Source: Mobilicoccus massiliensis (GTDB lineage: Bacteria > Actinomycetota > Actinomycetes > Actinomycetales > Dermatophilaceae). From it: DNA of 64,000 nt. Each line of letters opens with the position of its first letter. Positions within the stretch are counted from its first letter, which is position 1. A program made the translations under genes and the position numbers. This document shows, piece by piece, positions 8,519 through 17,431 of the stretch. Under the pieces are notes generated by a model that saw only the letters and a program-made list of their open reading frames with translations, was not told the origin of the DNA and made no database searches. The DNA is taken from the NCBI RefSeq assembly GCF_000826525.2, contig NZ_LN651331.1:154322-218321 (forward strand), read 5' to 3'.

Positions 8519-10318
8519 TCAGCGCTGGGCGTCCTGGTCCAGCCTCTTGTCGTGCTCGATCTCCTTGTGGACCGCGGCCTCGTGCTCGATCTCGTCGTGC
8601 GTGTGATCGGCGTCGGCCAGCAGGCGGCGGTCGAGGGCGAGCTCGTGCTCGTTGTGGGCGCGCGCCTCGGCGACCTCCTCCGGCGTCGGCACCGGCACGC
8701 GGTCCTTGAAGAAGAACCGGGACCACGCGGCGCGGCGCTTCTCGCTGCGTGCCGTGGGGGACTCCACGCCGTGGGCGTCCTTGCCGTCGGTGAGCTGCAG
8801 CGGGGCCGGCGACTCGTGGCCGACGAGGTCCCACTGCTCGTAGACGTCCAGCGGCTGGTGAACCTCGCGGAACTCACCGCCGGCGGTGCGCACGATCCGG
8901 CCCGTCTCCTTGCCGTGGAGGACGAGATCGCGGTCGGCGCGCTGCAGCGACAGGCAGATGCGCTTGGTGATCATGAACCCGAGGATCGGGCCCGCGAAGA
9001 ACAGGAACCGCAGCACGTGGGTGATGTCGTTGATCGACAGGCCCAGCTTGATGGCCATGATGTCGTTACCGGCCGCGAAGAACATCACCAGGTAGGCGAT
9101 GATCGCGCCCACACCGATACCGGTGCGGGTGGGGCGGTTGCGGGGACGGTCGAGCAGGTGGTGCTCGCGCTTGTCACCGGTGACCCAGGCCTCGACGAAG
9201 GGGTAGAGCCCGGCGATGGTGAACACGAGCGGCAGCAGCACGATCGACCCGAGCGCGACGTTCGGCGAGAACGTCCAGCCGGCGATGACGAACTCCATCC
9301 AGCCCGGCAGCAGACGCAGGGCGCCGTCGGCGAAGCCCATGTACCAGTCGGGCTGCACACCCGCGGTGACCGGGGACGGGTCGTACGGGCCGTACGCCCA
9401 CACCGGGTTGATCGTCACGAGCGCCGAGACGAGCGTGATGATGCCGAAGACGATGAAGAAGAAGCCGCCCGCCTTGGCCGCGTAGACCGGCATGACCCGG
9501 TAGCCGACGACATTCTCGTTGGTGCGGCCCGGCCCGGGGAACTGCGTGTGCTTGTGCACGACGACGAGCACGAGGTGAGCCGTGAACAGGCCGATAAGGA
9601 TGGCCGGCACGAGCAGCATGTGCACCATGTAGAGGCGGGGGATGATGAGCTCGCCCGGGAAGGCGCCGCCGAACATGAGGTAGCTCATGATCGAGCCGAG
9701 GATCGGGGTGGACTCGACGAAGCCCTCCATGACCCGCAGACCGGTGCCCGAGAGCAGGTCGTCGGGGAGGGAGTAGCCGGCGAACCCCTCGATCATGGCG
9801 AGCAGCAGGAGCACACAGCCGATGACCCAGTTGATCTCACGCGGCTTGCGGAACGCGCCGGTGAAGAACACGCGGGCCATGTGCAGGCCGACGGCGCCGA
9901 CGAAGAACAGGGCCGCCCAGTGGTGGACCTGACGGATGAGCAGACCACCGGGGACCTCGAAGGAGATCTTGAGCGTGGAGGCGTACGCCTCGCTCATCTC
10001 GACGCCGTTGAGCGGCGCGTAGGGGCCTTCGTAGTGCACCTCGCCCATGGACGGCACGAACCACAGGGTGAGGGCCACACCGGTGAGGAGCGCGACGATC
10101 ATCGAGTACATCGCGACTTCGCCGAGCATGAACGACCAGTGGTCGGGGAAGACCTTGCGCATGAGGTAGCGCACGGGGCCGGCGAGGCCGGTGCGATCGT
10201 CGAACCAGCTCGCGACCGCGGCACCCCGTCCGCCGCGTCCGCGGGGGGTCGTGGCGCCGTCGTCGCGGGCGTCGGAGCGCAGCCGGTCGGCTGCGCGGGC
10301 AGTGGCCTGGGTGCTCAT
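8519..10318 (-). CDS. qcrB: Cytochrome bc1 complex cytochrome b subunit
   Basis: QcrB holds the two b haems and the quinol oxidation and reduction sites of complex III, which in actinobacteria forms a supercomplex with the aa3 oxidase. This 599-residue protein has the haem-ligand helices (RQVHHWAALFF and the later MVHMLLVPAILIGLFTAHL), SYLMFGG, and PDWYMGF in place of the classical PEWY of the Qo site. The C-terminal extension of about 100 polar residues is usual for actinobacteria. The ATG overlaps the qcrA stop (ATGA). It is the last gene of ctaE-qcrCAB. Confidence 0.96.
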   Translation of the reverse strand: MSTQATARAADRLRSDARDDGATTPRGRGGRGAAVASWFDDRTGLAGPVRYLMRKVFPDHWSFMLGEVAMYSMIVALLTGVALTLWFVPSMGEVHYEGPYAPLNGVEMSEAYASTLKISFEVPGGLLIRQVHHWAALFFVGAVGLHMARVFFTGAFRKPREINWVIGCVLLLLAMIEGFAGYSLPDDLLSGTGLRVMEGFVESTPILGSIMSYLMFGGAFPGELIIPRLYMVHMLLVPAILIGLFTAHLVLVVVHKHTQFPGPGRTNENVVGYRVMPVYAAKAGGFFFIVFGIITLVSALVTINPVWAYGPYDPSPVTAGVQPDWYMGFADGALRLLPGWMEFVIAGWTFSPNVALGSIVLLPLVFTIAGLYPFVEAWVTGDKREHHLLDRPRNRPTRTGIGVGAIIAYLVMFFAAGNDIMAIKLGLSINDITHVLRFLFFAGPILGFMITKRICLSLQRADRDLVLHGKETGRIVRTAGGEFREVHQPLDVYEQWDLVGHESPAPLQLTDGKDAHGVESPTARSEKRRAAWSRFFFKDRVPVPTPEEVAEARAHNEHELALDRRLLADADHTHDEIEHEAAVHKEIEHDKRLDQDAQR

Positions 10319-11451
10319 CGTTCACGACTCCAGAAGCTCGGTCCGACGGGCTCCATGAACGGCTGGGCCGCCACGAGGTAGCCCTCGTCGTCCACGGTGA
10401 TCTTCAACTGGGGCAGGGGGCGCTTGGCCGGTCCGAAGATGACCTTGCAGTCCTGCGTCACGTCGAAGGTGGACTGGTGGCACGGGCAGAGCAGGTGGTG
10501 GGTCTGCTGCTCGTACAGACCGACCGGGCAGCCCGCGTGGGTGCAGATCTTGTTGTAGGCGACGATGCCCTCGTAACCCCAGTCGCGAGCCTTGTCGCTC
10601 TTGAACAGGGAGGGGTCCAGACGCATGAGCAGCACGGCGGCCTTGGCCTTGCGCTGCAGGAGGTTGAGGTCCTCGTCGTGCTCGAACTTCTGGCCGTCCT
10701 GGGGGTGCAGAACGGGGCCGTCGATGCCCTCGGGGAGCACGTGGAACACGGCGCCCTGGTGGACCTCGTCGGCGCGGATCGGGGTCATCTGCGGGTCACG
10801 CATGAGGCGCATACCCGTCTGCCAGAAGGTGTGGTGCATCTGACGGCCCGGCATGGGGCCGAGGCCGCCGATGACCGGGAACAGCGGCGGCAGGGCGAAG
10901 ATGCCGAGCGCCGTGGCCCCGAGCACGCCGATCATCGGACGACGAGCGAGCTGGCTGGAACGCAGCCCCTCCTGCATCGTCTCCTGGAACGCCTCCCGCG
11001 ACTCGGGGGAGGAGGCGGTGCGGTGCCGCTCCTCGACCTGCTCGGTGTCGGGCATGAGGGTCTTGGCCCACTGCACCGCACCGATTCCGATGCCGAGCAG
11101 CGAGGCGGCCAGACACAGGCCCAGCACGGTGTGGAAGGGGCTGATGCGGCCGAAGACCGGGACGGGAACCATGGACTTCGGGTCGAGCGCGAAGTACGCG
11201 ACGACGAAGCCGATCGACCCGAGGACCGACAGCGTGAAGAGCGCGAGCACCTGCCGTTCGGCACGCTTGGCCGCCTTGGGGTCCACGTCCGAGTGACGCG
11301 GGATGTGGGGCGGAAAGCCGGGGTTCTCGAATCGCTCGGGCGCTTGCTCCACGGCGGTGGAGTGCCGGTCACCGAGGTCACGGCGTGCCGGGGTGCCGGG
11401 GTGGCCGTGCGCGCCGCCCCCGTCCTCCGGGATGCTGCCGTTCTCGTTCAT
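10315..11451 (-). CDS. qcrA: Cytochrome bc1 complex Rieske iron-sulfur subunit
   Basis: The Rieske protein moves electrons from quinol to the cytochrome c subunit. At 378 residues it is the long actinobacterial type with three membrane helices before the cluster domain. The 2Fe-2S motifs CTHAGCPVG and CPCHQSTFD are intact near residues 290-330. The chosen ATG (11449-11451) has AGGAA 8 nt upstream and gives the family start MNENGSIPEDGG. The frame is open further upstream as a shadow of qcrC. Confidence 0.95.
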   Translation of the reverse strand: MNENGSIPEDGGGAHGHPGTPARRDLGDRHSTAVEQAPERFENPGFPPHIPRHSDVDPKAAKRAERQVLALFTLSVLGSIGFVVAYFALDPKSMVPVPVFGRISPFHTVLGLCLAASLLGIGIGAVQWAKTLMPDTEQVEERHRTASSPESREAFQETMQEGLRSSQLARRPMIGVLGATALGIFALPPLFPVIGGLGPMPGRQMHHTFWQTGMRLMRDPQMTPIRADEVHQGAVFHVLPEGIDGPVLHPQDGQKFEHDEDLNLLQRKAKAAVLLMRLDPSLFKSDKARDWGYEGIVAYNKICTHAGCPVGLYEQQTHHLLCPCHQSTFDVTQDCKVIFGPAKRPLPQLKITVDDEGYLVAAQPFMEPVGPSFWSRER

Positions 11452-11498
11452 GTCTACGTTCCTGTCGCTGTCGTGCTGGCGGGAGGTGGTCACGGGGG

Positions 11499-12296
11499 TC
11501 AGGCGGCCTTGCGTGCGAGCCAGACGGCGGCACCGAGCATGAGCGGGATCCCGAACGCCCAGAAGAAGAAGCCGTCGGCGACGGGGCCGAGGTTGCCGAG
11601 GCTGAGACCGCCGAAGTTCTCGTTCTGATCGAGGTGGTGGAGGTAGGCGATGACGTCGCGCTTGGCCTCGGCGTCGATGTTGAGATCGTCGAAGACCGGC
11701 ATCGACTGCGGCCCGGTGAGCATCGCCTCGTAGATGTGCTTGCCCTCGATGTTGTGCAGCGGCGGGGCGAACTTGCCGCGGGTGAGCGCACCTCCGGAGC
11801 CGGCGAAGTTGTGGCACATGGCGCAGTTGACGCGGTAGATCTCGCCGCCGCGGGCCACGTCGCCGCCGACGCCGCTGGCGTACTTCTCGTCGGGCAGCTG
11901 GGGACCGGGGCCGAGGGAGTCGACGTAGGCGGCCATCTGACGGATCTGCTCGTCGTCGAACATGACGTTCTCGCTGCGCTGCGCCTGCACCGCGGGCCCG
12001 GCCAGCGGCATGCGGCCCGTGCCGACCTGGAAGTCGACCGACGCCGGGCCGACGCCCACGAGCGAGGGGCCGTCGCTGGTGCCCTGGCCCTGCTGACCGT
12101 GGCACGTCGAGCAGTTGGCCTTGAACAGGCGCTGACCGGCCTCGACGTCGCTCGCCGTGTAGGGGCGGGTGTCCGCGGTGGCCGCGCCCCCCGGAGCCAC
12201 GAGGGCGTAGACGCCGCCGACGGCGGTGAGGGCGACGACGAGCAGCGCGAACAGCAGCGCGGGGTGTCGGCGTCGGGTCACGGGTGAGGAGGTCAC
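11499..12296 (-). CDS. qcrC: Cytochrome bc1 complex di-haem cytochrome c subunit
   Basis: This 265-residue protein has an N-terminal membrane anchor (LLFALLVVALTAVGGVYAL), two c-type haem sites (CSTCH and CAMCH), and a C-terminal membrane helix. Di-haem QcrC replaces soluble cytochrome c in actinobacteria and passes electrons directly to CtaC. The GTG start leads straight into the basic-hydrophobic anchor. It lies 73 bp after ctaE and 47 bp before qcrA. Confidence 0.95.
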   Translation of the reverse strand: MTSSPVTRRRHPALLFALLVVALTAVGGVYALVAPGGAATADTRPYTASDVEAGQRLFKANCSTCHGQQGQGTSDGPSLVGVGPASVDFQVGTGRMPLAGPAVQAQRSENVMFDDEQIRQMAAYVDSLGPGPQLPDEKYASGVGGDVARGGEIYRVNCAMCHNFAGSGGALTRGKFAPPLHNIEGKHIYEAMLTGPQSMPVFDDLNIDAEAKRDVIAYLHHLDQNENFGGLSLGNLGPVADGFFFWAFGIPLMLGAAVWLARKAA

Positions 12297-12369
12297 GAGG
12301 CCATCCTTGACATCGAAGGGTCGGGGATCGGTCGGTGCCGGAGCGTCCGGTCGGTGGTGCGTCCGAGGC

Positions 12370-13035
12370 TCATTGGAGGATGTAGATGACCGCGAACAGA
12401 GCGATCCAGACGACGTCGACGAAGTGCCAGTAGTACGAGACGACGATGGCGCCGGTGGCCTGCCGGTGGGTGTACCGGGTCGTGGTCATGCTGCGGCCGA
12501 TGATGAAGAGGAACGCGAGCAGACCGCCGATCACGTGGATGCCGTGGAATCCGGTGGTGATGTAGAACGCCGAGGTGTAGGCGTCGGCCGAGAGCGTGAG
12601 CCCGTGTGAGATGAGCTCGGCGTACTCGAGGATCTGACCCGCGACGAAGACCGAACCGAAGAGGTAGGTCAGCACGAACCACTCGCGCATGCCCCACTTC
12701 TTGACCTGGAGCAGACCGCCGGTGCGTGAGCCCTGGCCCCGCTCGGCCGCGGCCACTCCGAACTGGCACCAGACGGAGCTGATCACGAGGATCGTCGTGT
12801 TGACGAACGCGAACGGCACGTTGAGGTGAGCGGTGCCGGCGTCCCACAGGTCGGGCCGTACGGAACGCAGCGTGAAGTAGATGGCGAACAGTCCTGCGAA
12901 GAACATGAGTTCGCTCGACAGCCACACGATGGTGCCCACGGAGGCCATGTCGGGTCGGGTGACCGGACCGTGTCCCGGGGCAGTCTCGGGCCGAGGTCTG
13001 GGTGAGTGCGTATGTGCAGAGGAAACAGTCGCCAC
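12370..13035 (-). CDS. ctaE: Cytochrome c oxidase subunit III
   Basis: CtaE stabilises the catalytic subunit of the aa3 oxidase. It has the five-helix actinobacterial form with [39 protein letters not shown] and the terminal [19 protein letters not shown]. The start is uncertain. Two ATGs (13051-13053 and 13042-13044) have no ribosome site, while the GTG at 13033-13035 lies 7 nt behind CATAAT on the minus strand and gives the family-like start [11 protein letters not shown] prefer the GTG as a leaderless start (221 residues). It heads the ctaE-qcrC-qcrA-qcrB operon. Confidence 0.93.
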   Translation of the reverse strand: MATVSSAHTHSPRPRPETAPGHGPVTRPDMASVGTIVWLSSELMFFAGLFAIYFTLRSVRPDLWDAGTAHLNVPFAFVNTTILVISSVWCQFGVAAAERGQGSRTGGLLQVKKWGMREWFVLTYLFGSVFVAGQILEYAELISHGLTLSADAYTSAFYITTGFHGIHVIGGLLAFLFIIGRSMTTTRYTHRQATGAIVVSYYWHFVDVVWIALFAVIYILQ

Positions 13036-13042
13036 GGGCGCC

Positions 13043-13048
13043 ATTATG
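13043..13048 (-). promoter_or_regulatory. -10 box of the ctaE-qcrCAB operon
   Basis: CATAAT on the minus strand matches five of six bases of TATAAT. It is 7 nt from the preferred GTG start of ctaE. If this is the promoter, both upstream ATG codons fall outside the message. Confidence 0.5.
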
Positions 13049-13263
13049 GCCATAACGGAGGCGGAATGGGACGTTGGGACCCCGACGCGTCGCCGAACCC
13101 CCCTTCTCCAGACCCGGCGGACGCCGGCCGCGCTGCCCGGTGAGCAGCGCGGGGAGGCCGTCGTCTCCGAGGCGCGACCCTGCGGACGAGGTCTGGGGCC
13201 CGGGCGGTGATGCCTGCGGCGCGGCGAGGGCACCGCGGGCGCCTCGTTCGGGCGCGCGGTCGG

Positions 13264-13269
13264 TAGGAT
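13264..13269 (+). promoter_or_regulatory. -10 box, leaderless receiver gene
   Basis: TAGGAT lies 7 nt before the ATG of the receiver-domain gene with no ribosome binding site between. A leaderless transcript is expected. Confidence 0.5.
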
Positions 13270-13276
13270 TCGGCAC

Positions 13277-13726
13277 ATGACTGGCCCCGTTAGCGACACG
13301 ACCACCGCCTCCACCGCTCGCCCGTCCCGCGGTGCGCGGGCCGTGCGCCTCCTGTTGTTCAGCGACGACCGCAGCGTTCGCGACGCCGTGCGCCTGGCCG
13401 TGGGCCGGCGCCCCGCGCCGGATGTCGAGATCGAGTCGTGGCAGGAGTTCGCCACGGCCCCGGCCGTCGTCGAGGCCGTCAAGGCGGGTCAGGTCGACAT
13501 GCTGATCCTCGACGGTGAGGCCGCGCCTCTCGGTGGTCTGGGCCTGTGCCGCCAGCTCAAGCACGAGGTCTACGAGTGCCCGCCCGTGATCGTTCTCACC
13601 GGGCGACCCCAGGACGCGTGGCTCGCCTCGTGGTCCTACGCCGACGCGGCCGTGCCCCAGCCCTTCGACGCCCTGACGATGTCGCAGGCCGTGGTCGACG
13701 TGGCGCGCACGCTCGCGGACGACTGA
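13277..13726 (+). CDS. Stand-alone receiver-like domain protein
   Basis: This 149-residue protein has a response-regulator receiver fold and nothing else: [10 protein letters not shown] with the acidic pair Asp30-Asp31, LILDGEA with the putative acceptor Asp79, VLTG with Thr108, and AVPQPFD where the usual KP lysine is replaced by Gln128. The lost lysine suggests that it does not switch by normal phosphorylation. No histidine kinase is adjacent. The stop is 5 bp before the trpD start, so the two are probably co-transcribed. Receiver-like proteins of this kind next to trpD and ctaE recur in actinobacteria. Confidence 0.8.
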   Translation: MTGPVSDTTTASTARPSRGARAVRLLLFSDDRSVRDAVRLAVGRRPAPDVEIESWQEFATAPAVVEAVKAGQVDMLILDGEAAPLGGLGLCRQLKHEVYECPPVIVLTGRPQDAWLASWSYADAAVPQPFDALTMSQAVVDVARTLADD

Positions 13727-13731
13727 TCCTC

Positions 13732-14799
13732 GTGGCCGACGCGCACAGCTGGCCCGACGTTCTCACCCGCCTCGTCGAGGGCGACGACCTCACCGCCGAG
13801 GCCGCCTCCTGGGCGATGGGCCGCATCATGAGCGGCGAGGCCACGCCGAGCCAGGTGGCCGGGTTCGTCATGGCGTTGCAGGCCAAGGGTGTCTCCACCC
13901 ACGAACTCGTCGGGATCGCGGACGAGATGCTCGGTCACGCGCGGCGCATCGAGGTGCCGGCTCCGAGCCTCGACATCGTCGGCACCGGGGGTGACCGGCA
14001 GAACACGGTCAACATCTCGACGATGTCGGCGATCGTCGCCTCGGCCGCGGGCGCCACCGTCGTCAAGCACGGCAACCGGGCCGCGTCGTCCTCCTCCGGC
14101 ACCGCCGACTGCCTCGAGGCCCTCGGGGTCGTCCTCAGCCTCGGCCCGGACGGGGTCGTCGAGGTCGCGCACGAGACGGGCATCACGTTCTGCTTCGCCC
14201 AGGACTTCCACCCCTCGATGCGTCACGCCGCAGCGACGCGCCGGGAACTCGGCGTGCCCACGGTGTTCAACCTCCTGGGCCCTCTCACCAACCCGGCGCA
14301 GCCGACGTTCGCGGCCGTGGGCGTGGCGTTCGCGCCCGCCGCTCCGCTCGTCGCCGGCGTCTTCGCCGAGCGTGGCAAGGATGCGGTGGTGTTCCGTGGG
14401 CAGGACGGGCTCGACGAACTGACCGTGTCGACGCTGTCGGACGTCTGGTGGGTGCACGACGGGCGGGTGGCGCGCTACGTCGTCGATCCCGCGGCGTTCG
14501 GCCTGTCGCGCTACCCGTTGGCGGACCTGCGTGGCGGTGACGCGGCGCACAACGCCGGCGTGGTGCGCAACCTGGTCGAGCGGCGTACGCACGGCACGAT
14601 GAACGCGGTGCGCACCGCCGTCCTGCTCAACGCCGGCATCGCGCTGGCGCTCGTGTACGACGCCGACCGGGTCGTCGACCAGACCACCTTCGAGACCGCG
14701 ATGCGCGGGGGGATCGCCCGGGCTGTCGAGGCGATCGACGGTGGAGCGGCTGCCCGCCGACTGGAGGAGTGGCGGGAGTCGACGGTACGGCGCGTCTGA
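13732..14799 (+). CDS. trpD: Anthranilate phosphoribosyltransferase
   Basis: TrpD joins anthranilate and PRPP in the second step of tryptophan synthesis. The 355-residue protein has GTGGDRQNTVNIST (PRPP/Mg binding, about residues 83-96), KHGNRAASSSSG, and DGLDELTVS. It lies away from other trp genes, beside the respiratory genes, as Rv2192c does in M. tuberculosis. The GTG start at 13732 has no clear ribosome site and probably depends on coupling with the upstream receiver gene, 5 bp away. Confidence 0.95.
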   Translation: MADAHSWPDVLTRLVEGDDLTAEAASWAMGRIMSGEATPSQVAGFVMALQAKGVSTHELVGIADEMLGHARRIEVPAPSLDIVGTGGDRQNTVNISTMSAIVASAAGATVVKHGNRAASSSSGTADCLEALGVVLSLGPDGVVEVAHETGITFCFAQDFHPSMRHAAATRRELGVPTVFNLLGPLTNPAQPTFAAVGVAFAPAAPLVAGVFAERGKDAVVFRGQDGLDELTVSTLSDVWWVHDGRVARYVVDPAAFGLSRYPLADLRGGDAAHNAGVVRNLVERRTHGTMNAVRTAVLLNAGIALALVYDADRVVDQTTFETAMRGGIARAVEAIDGGAAARRLEEWRESTVRRV

Positions 14800-14803
14800 C
14801 CGC

Positions 14804-14888
14804 GTGCGATCGAACGGGTGCAGCCCGGCAGGGGCGATCGAGCCGGGGTGACTCCTGCGGGTGCGCTCGAACGGGCGCAGCCGGCGAG
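14804..14888. repeat. Imperfect 28-bp direct repeat after trpD
   Basis: GTGCGATCGAACGGGTGCAG (from 14804) recurs with small changes as GTGCGCTCGAACGGGCGCAG (from 14861). The second copy can fold as CTGCG...CGCAG. The 164-bp gap between trpD and the convergent Lrp-like gene holds nothing else that I recognise. Confidence 0.45.
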
Positions 14889-14963
14889 AGTCAATGAAGT
14901 TCAGCGCGATTCGGCGCGCTGCGGTCAGCAGGGCGGCGTTGCCATGGCCACCCGGTGCCGGGA

Positions 14964-15242
14964 CTAGTCCAGGCCGATGCTGAACGCCGCGTCGAGGTCG
15001 CTCGTGCTGTAGGTGCGAAAGGCGATGTGGGTGTCGGTGGAGGTGACCCCCTCCGCCTTGTTGATGCGGTCGGCGATGACGTCGGCGAGATCCTCGTGCC
15101 GGGCCACCCTGACGACCGCGATGAGGTCGCAGCTCCCGGTGACGGAGTACACCTCGGTGACCCCGTCGATCTCGGCGATGGCCTGGCCGGCCTCGGGGAT
15201 GCGGTGGACGTCGGCGTTGATGAGGACGATGGCGGTGATCAC
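14964..15242 (-). CDS. Lrp/AsnC ligand-binding domain protein (no HTH)
   Basis: Only the effector-binding (RAM) half of an Lrp/AsnC protein is encoded: ITAIVLINADVHRIPEAGQ, TGSCDLIAVVRV and FRTYSTSDLDAAFSIGLD, 92 residues in all. Without a helix-turn-helix it cannot bind DNA alone, and it may sense an amino acid or modulate a partner. The GTG start overlaps the stop of the upstream nuclease gene (GTGA), and TACAGT also lies 6 nt before it, so it may be read both by coupling and from its own leaderless transcript. Confidence 0.88.
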   Translation of the reverse strand: MITAIVLINADVHRIPEAGQAIAEIDGVTEVYSVTGSCDLIAVVRVARHEDLADVIADRINKAEGVTSTDTHIAFRTYSTSDLDAAFSIGLD

Positions 15243-17059
15243 CTCTCCACTGTAGTCAGCGTGGCCCGTTCGGCAGGCGTGCTCGAGGGCCGCAGACTCG
15301 GGATGCCCTCGGCGCCGCCGACCGGGCAGCTCCACGTGCCGACGAGGTCGACGAGGCGCACCCCGGCCTGTACGAGCCAACGGTGGAGGATCTCGGTCTC
15401 CTCCGGGTGGGTCGCCGGTGCGGGTGGGATCGGTGCGGCGACGACCTCGGCCGTGGCACGCATGGCCGAGATGAACGGCATGGGATCGGCGCGGGGGGGT
15501 GTACAGGTGGTCCCGGCGAGGCGGCCGTGCCGAATGGTCACGACCTCCCAGCCCCCTTCGTCCCGTCGGCGGGCCGCGACGATCTCCGGGGCCGCCGCGA
15601 GCGGGGCGAGCCGCTGGGCGCGCGCGAGCCCGTCGACGAGAGAGGCGGCCCGGTCGCGGACGGCACCGGCCTCCTCGTAACGCTCGTCGGCGGAGAGGTC
15701 GCGCATGCGTCGGCGCAGCGTCTCGACGGGGGCACGGTCGGCGCCGGTGAGCAGCTCCGTGGCACGTTTCGCGAGCGGGGCGTACTCCTCGACGCTCTGC
15801 CGCCCCCGGCAGGGTGCGCCGCACCGGCCGATCTCGGCGAGCAGGCAGGCCGAGGCCTGCCGGGCGAGCCGGGCGAGGCGGGTCGTGCACTGCCGCAACG
15901 GAATGACCTCGTGGACCGCCGCCATCGCGTCGAGGGCGCTCTGTCGCCGGGGAAAGGGCCCGCAGTAGGCCGCGCCGTCGTTCTTGACCGCGGTGACGAC
16001 GGAGAGCCGAGGGAACGGCTCGATCGTGACCTTGACCCAGGCGCGTGAGGCCGGCCGTTTGGAGCGGCGGTTGTACGGCGGGTCGTGTTCGGCGATGAGA
16101 CGCAGTTCGCGCACCTGTGCCTCGAGGCGGGTGGCGCACACGACGGGGACGACGTGCTCGGCGGCCTGGAGCATCTCGGTCATGCGGGCGCGCTGCTCGG
16201 AGGCGGTGAAGTACGACGACACACGACGCCGGATGTCGGTGGAGGTGCCCACGTAGAGCACCTTGCCGCGCAGGCCCGTGAACATGTAGACGCCGGGGGC
16301 CGAGGGCAGGCCCTCGCCGAGGTGGCGTTTGCGGCGTTGGACGGGATGCACCCGGGAGGCGAGCACCTGCAGCTCTTCCAGGGTGCGGGCGGCGAGGGGG
16401 CCCGTACCGCCGCAGCGGGCCAGCAGGCCGTGGAGGACGTCGACCGTGGCCCGGGCGTCGTGCAACGCCCGGTGGTCGGGGATGACGGCCGTGCCGAACA
16501 GCTCTGCGAGGGTGCCCAGCTTGTGGTTGGGCACCTCGTCACGGGTGACGAGCCGGCGGGCGAGAGTGACCGTGTCGACGACGGTGGGCGATCCCCACGC
16601 GAGACCGAGCCGGCGGGCGCCGGTGCGGAGGAACCCGATGTCGAACGGGGCGTTGTGGGCCACGAGCACGGCCCCCCGGGAGAACTCGAGAAAGCGGGGG
16701 AGGACGTCGTCGATCTGCGGGGCTCCGGCGAGCATCTCGTCGGTGATGCCGGTGAGGAGACGGATGAAGGGCGGCACCGGCACCTGGGGGTCGACGAGGG
16801 TGTGGAACTCGCCGAGGACCTCCCCGCCGCACACCTTGACGGCCCCGATCTCGGTGATGTGCGAGTCGGCGGGGTTGCCGCCGGTGGTCTCGAGGTCGAC
16901 GACGACGAAGGTGACCTGCGACAACGGGGTGCCGAGCTCGTCCAGCGTTCCCTGGACGTATCCGGCGCCGGTGCTGCCCGCCGCGGGCGTCGTGGACGCC
17001 GCGGCCGGTGGGCTGCCGGGCCCCGCGTGCAGGGGGAGGAGGGTCGTGTCGTCGTGCAT
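15239..17059 (-). CDS. DEDDh exonuclease fused to UvrC-like GIY-YIG nuclease
   Basis: This 606-residue fusion has a DnaQ-type 3'-5' exonuclease domain (about residues 50-215): DLETTGG with Asp55 and Glu57, VAHNAPFDIGFL, and HRALHDARAT. A UvrC N-terminal GIY-YIG domain follows, PGVYMFTGLRGKVLYVG. Then comes a Cys-containing stretch and a UVR-like helical segment (DERYEEAGAVRDRA). The arrangement is the one seen in M. tuberculosis Rv2191. A role in DNA repair is inferred from both domains; the actual substrate is not known. The first ATG giving a sensible N-terminus is at 17057-17059. It is coupled to the downstream Lrp-like gene. Confidence 0.92.
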   Translation of the reverse strand: MHDDTTLLPLHAGPGSPPAAASTTPAAGSTGAGYVQGTLDELGTPLSQVTFVVVDLETTGGNPADSHITEIGAVKVCGGEVLGEFHTLVDPQVPVPPFIRLLTGITDEMLAGAPQIDDVLPRFLEFSRGAVLVAHNAPFDIGFLRTGARRLGLAWGSPTVVDTVTLARRLVTRDEVPNHKLGTLAELFGTAVIPDHRALHDARATVDVLHGLLARCGGTGPLAARTLEELQVLASRVHPVQRRKRHLGEGLPSAPGVYMFTGLRGKVLYVGTSTDIRRRVSSYFTASEQRARMTEMLQAAEHVVPVVCATRLEAQVRELRLIAEHDPPYNRRSKRPASRAWVKVTIEPFPRLSVVTAVKNDGAAYCGPFPRRQSALDAMAAVHEVIPLRQCTTRLARLARQASACLLAEIGRCGAPCRGRQSVEEYAPLAKRATELLTGADRAPVETLRRRMRDLSADERYEEAGAVRDRAASLVDGLARAQRLAPLAAAPEIVAARRRDEGGWEVVTIRHGRLAGTTCTPPRADPMPFISAMRATAEVVAAPIPPAPATHPEETEILHRWLVQAGVRLVDLVGTWSCPVGGAEGIPSLRPSSTPAERATLTTVER

Positions 17060-17199
17060 GGGGCCGAGGATGGCAGGGCCCTCCGACAACCGTTGCTCTC
17101 GCGCGTCGTCGCAGGTCGCAAGGGTTGTCGGTGCCGAGCCGTAACGTCCGGGGCGAGCTGGGACGAGGTGTTCCGGCGGTCGAGGTCGAGGAGGCCGAG

Positions 17200-17418
17200 A
17201 TGATCGTGGACTGTGGCACGTGCCCCGTCTCCGGGGCGGCATGCGCCGACTGTGCCGTGCGAGTCCTGCTCGACGTCCCGCTGGGCGGGTTGCGTCTCGA
17301 TCCGGTGGAACGCCGGGCCGTCGACGCGTTCGTCGGCGCCGGACTCATCGACGCGGAGCGAGCGGCGCACCTCACCGCCGAGGTGCATCCGTGGGAGGGT
17401 GTACGCGTGGCCGGATGA
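17200..17418 (+). CDS. Small conserved CxxC protein
   Basis: A 72-residue protein begins MIVDCGTCPVSGAACADCAV, with four cysteines in two CxxC-like pairs that could hold zinc. It continues LDPVERRAVDAFVGAGLI and ends HPWEGVRVAG. A strong ribosome site (AGGAGG at 17189-17194) fixes the ATG. I recall similar proteins in many actinobacteria but no function. It is 13 bp ahead of the lipoprotein gene and probably in one transcript with it. Confidence 0.75.
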   Translation: MIVDCGTCPVSGAACADCAVRVLLDVPLGGLRLDPVERRAVDAFVGAGLIDAERAAHLTAEVHPWEGVRVAG

Positions 17419-17431
17419 ACGGAGGCGATCG

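Noticed and set aside
8552..10381. Long plus-strand open frame of about 600 codons opposite qcrB
   Set aside because: It is the antisense shadow of qcrB. The translation is a His/Asp/Glu/Arg-rich low-complexity text typical of GC-rich shadow frames.
14804..14888. Repeats after trpD as a mini CRISPR array
   Set aside because: Only two imperfect copies, no regular spacer and no cas genes in the window.
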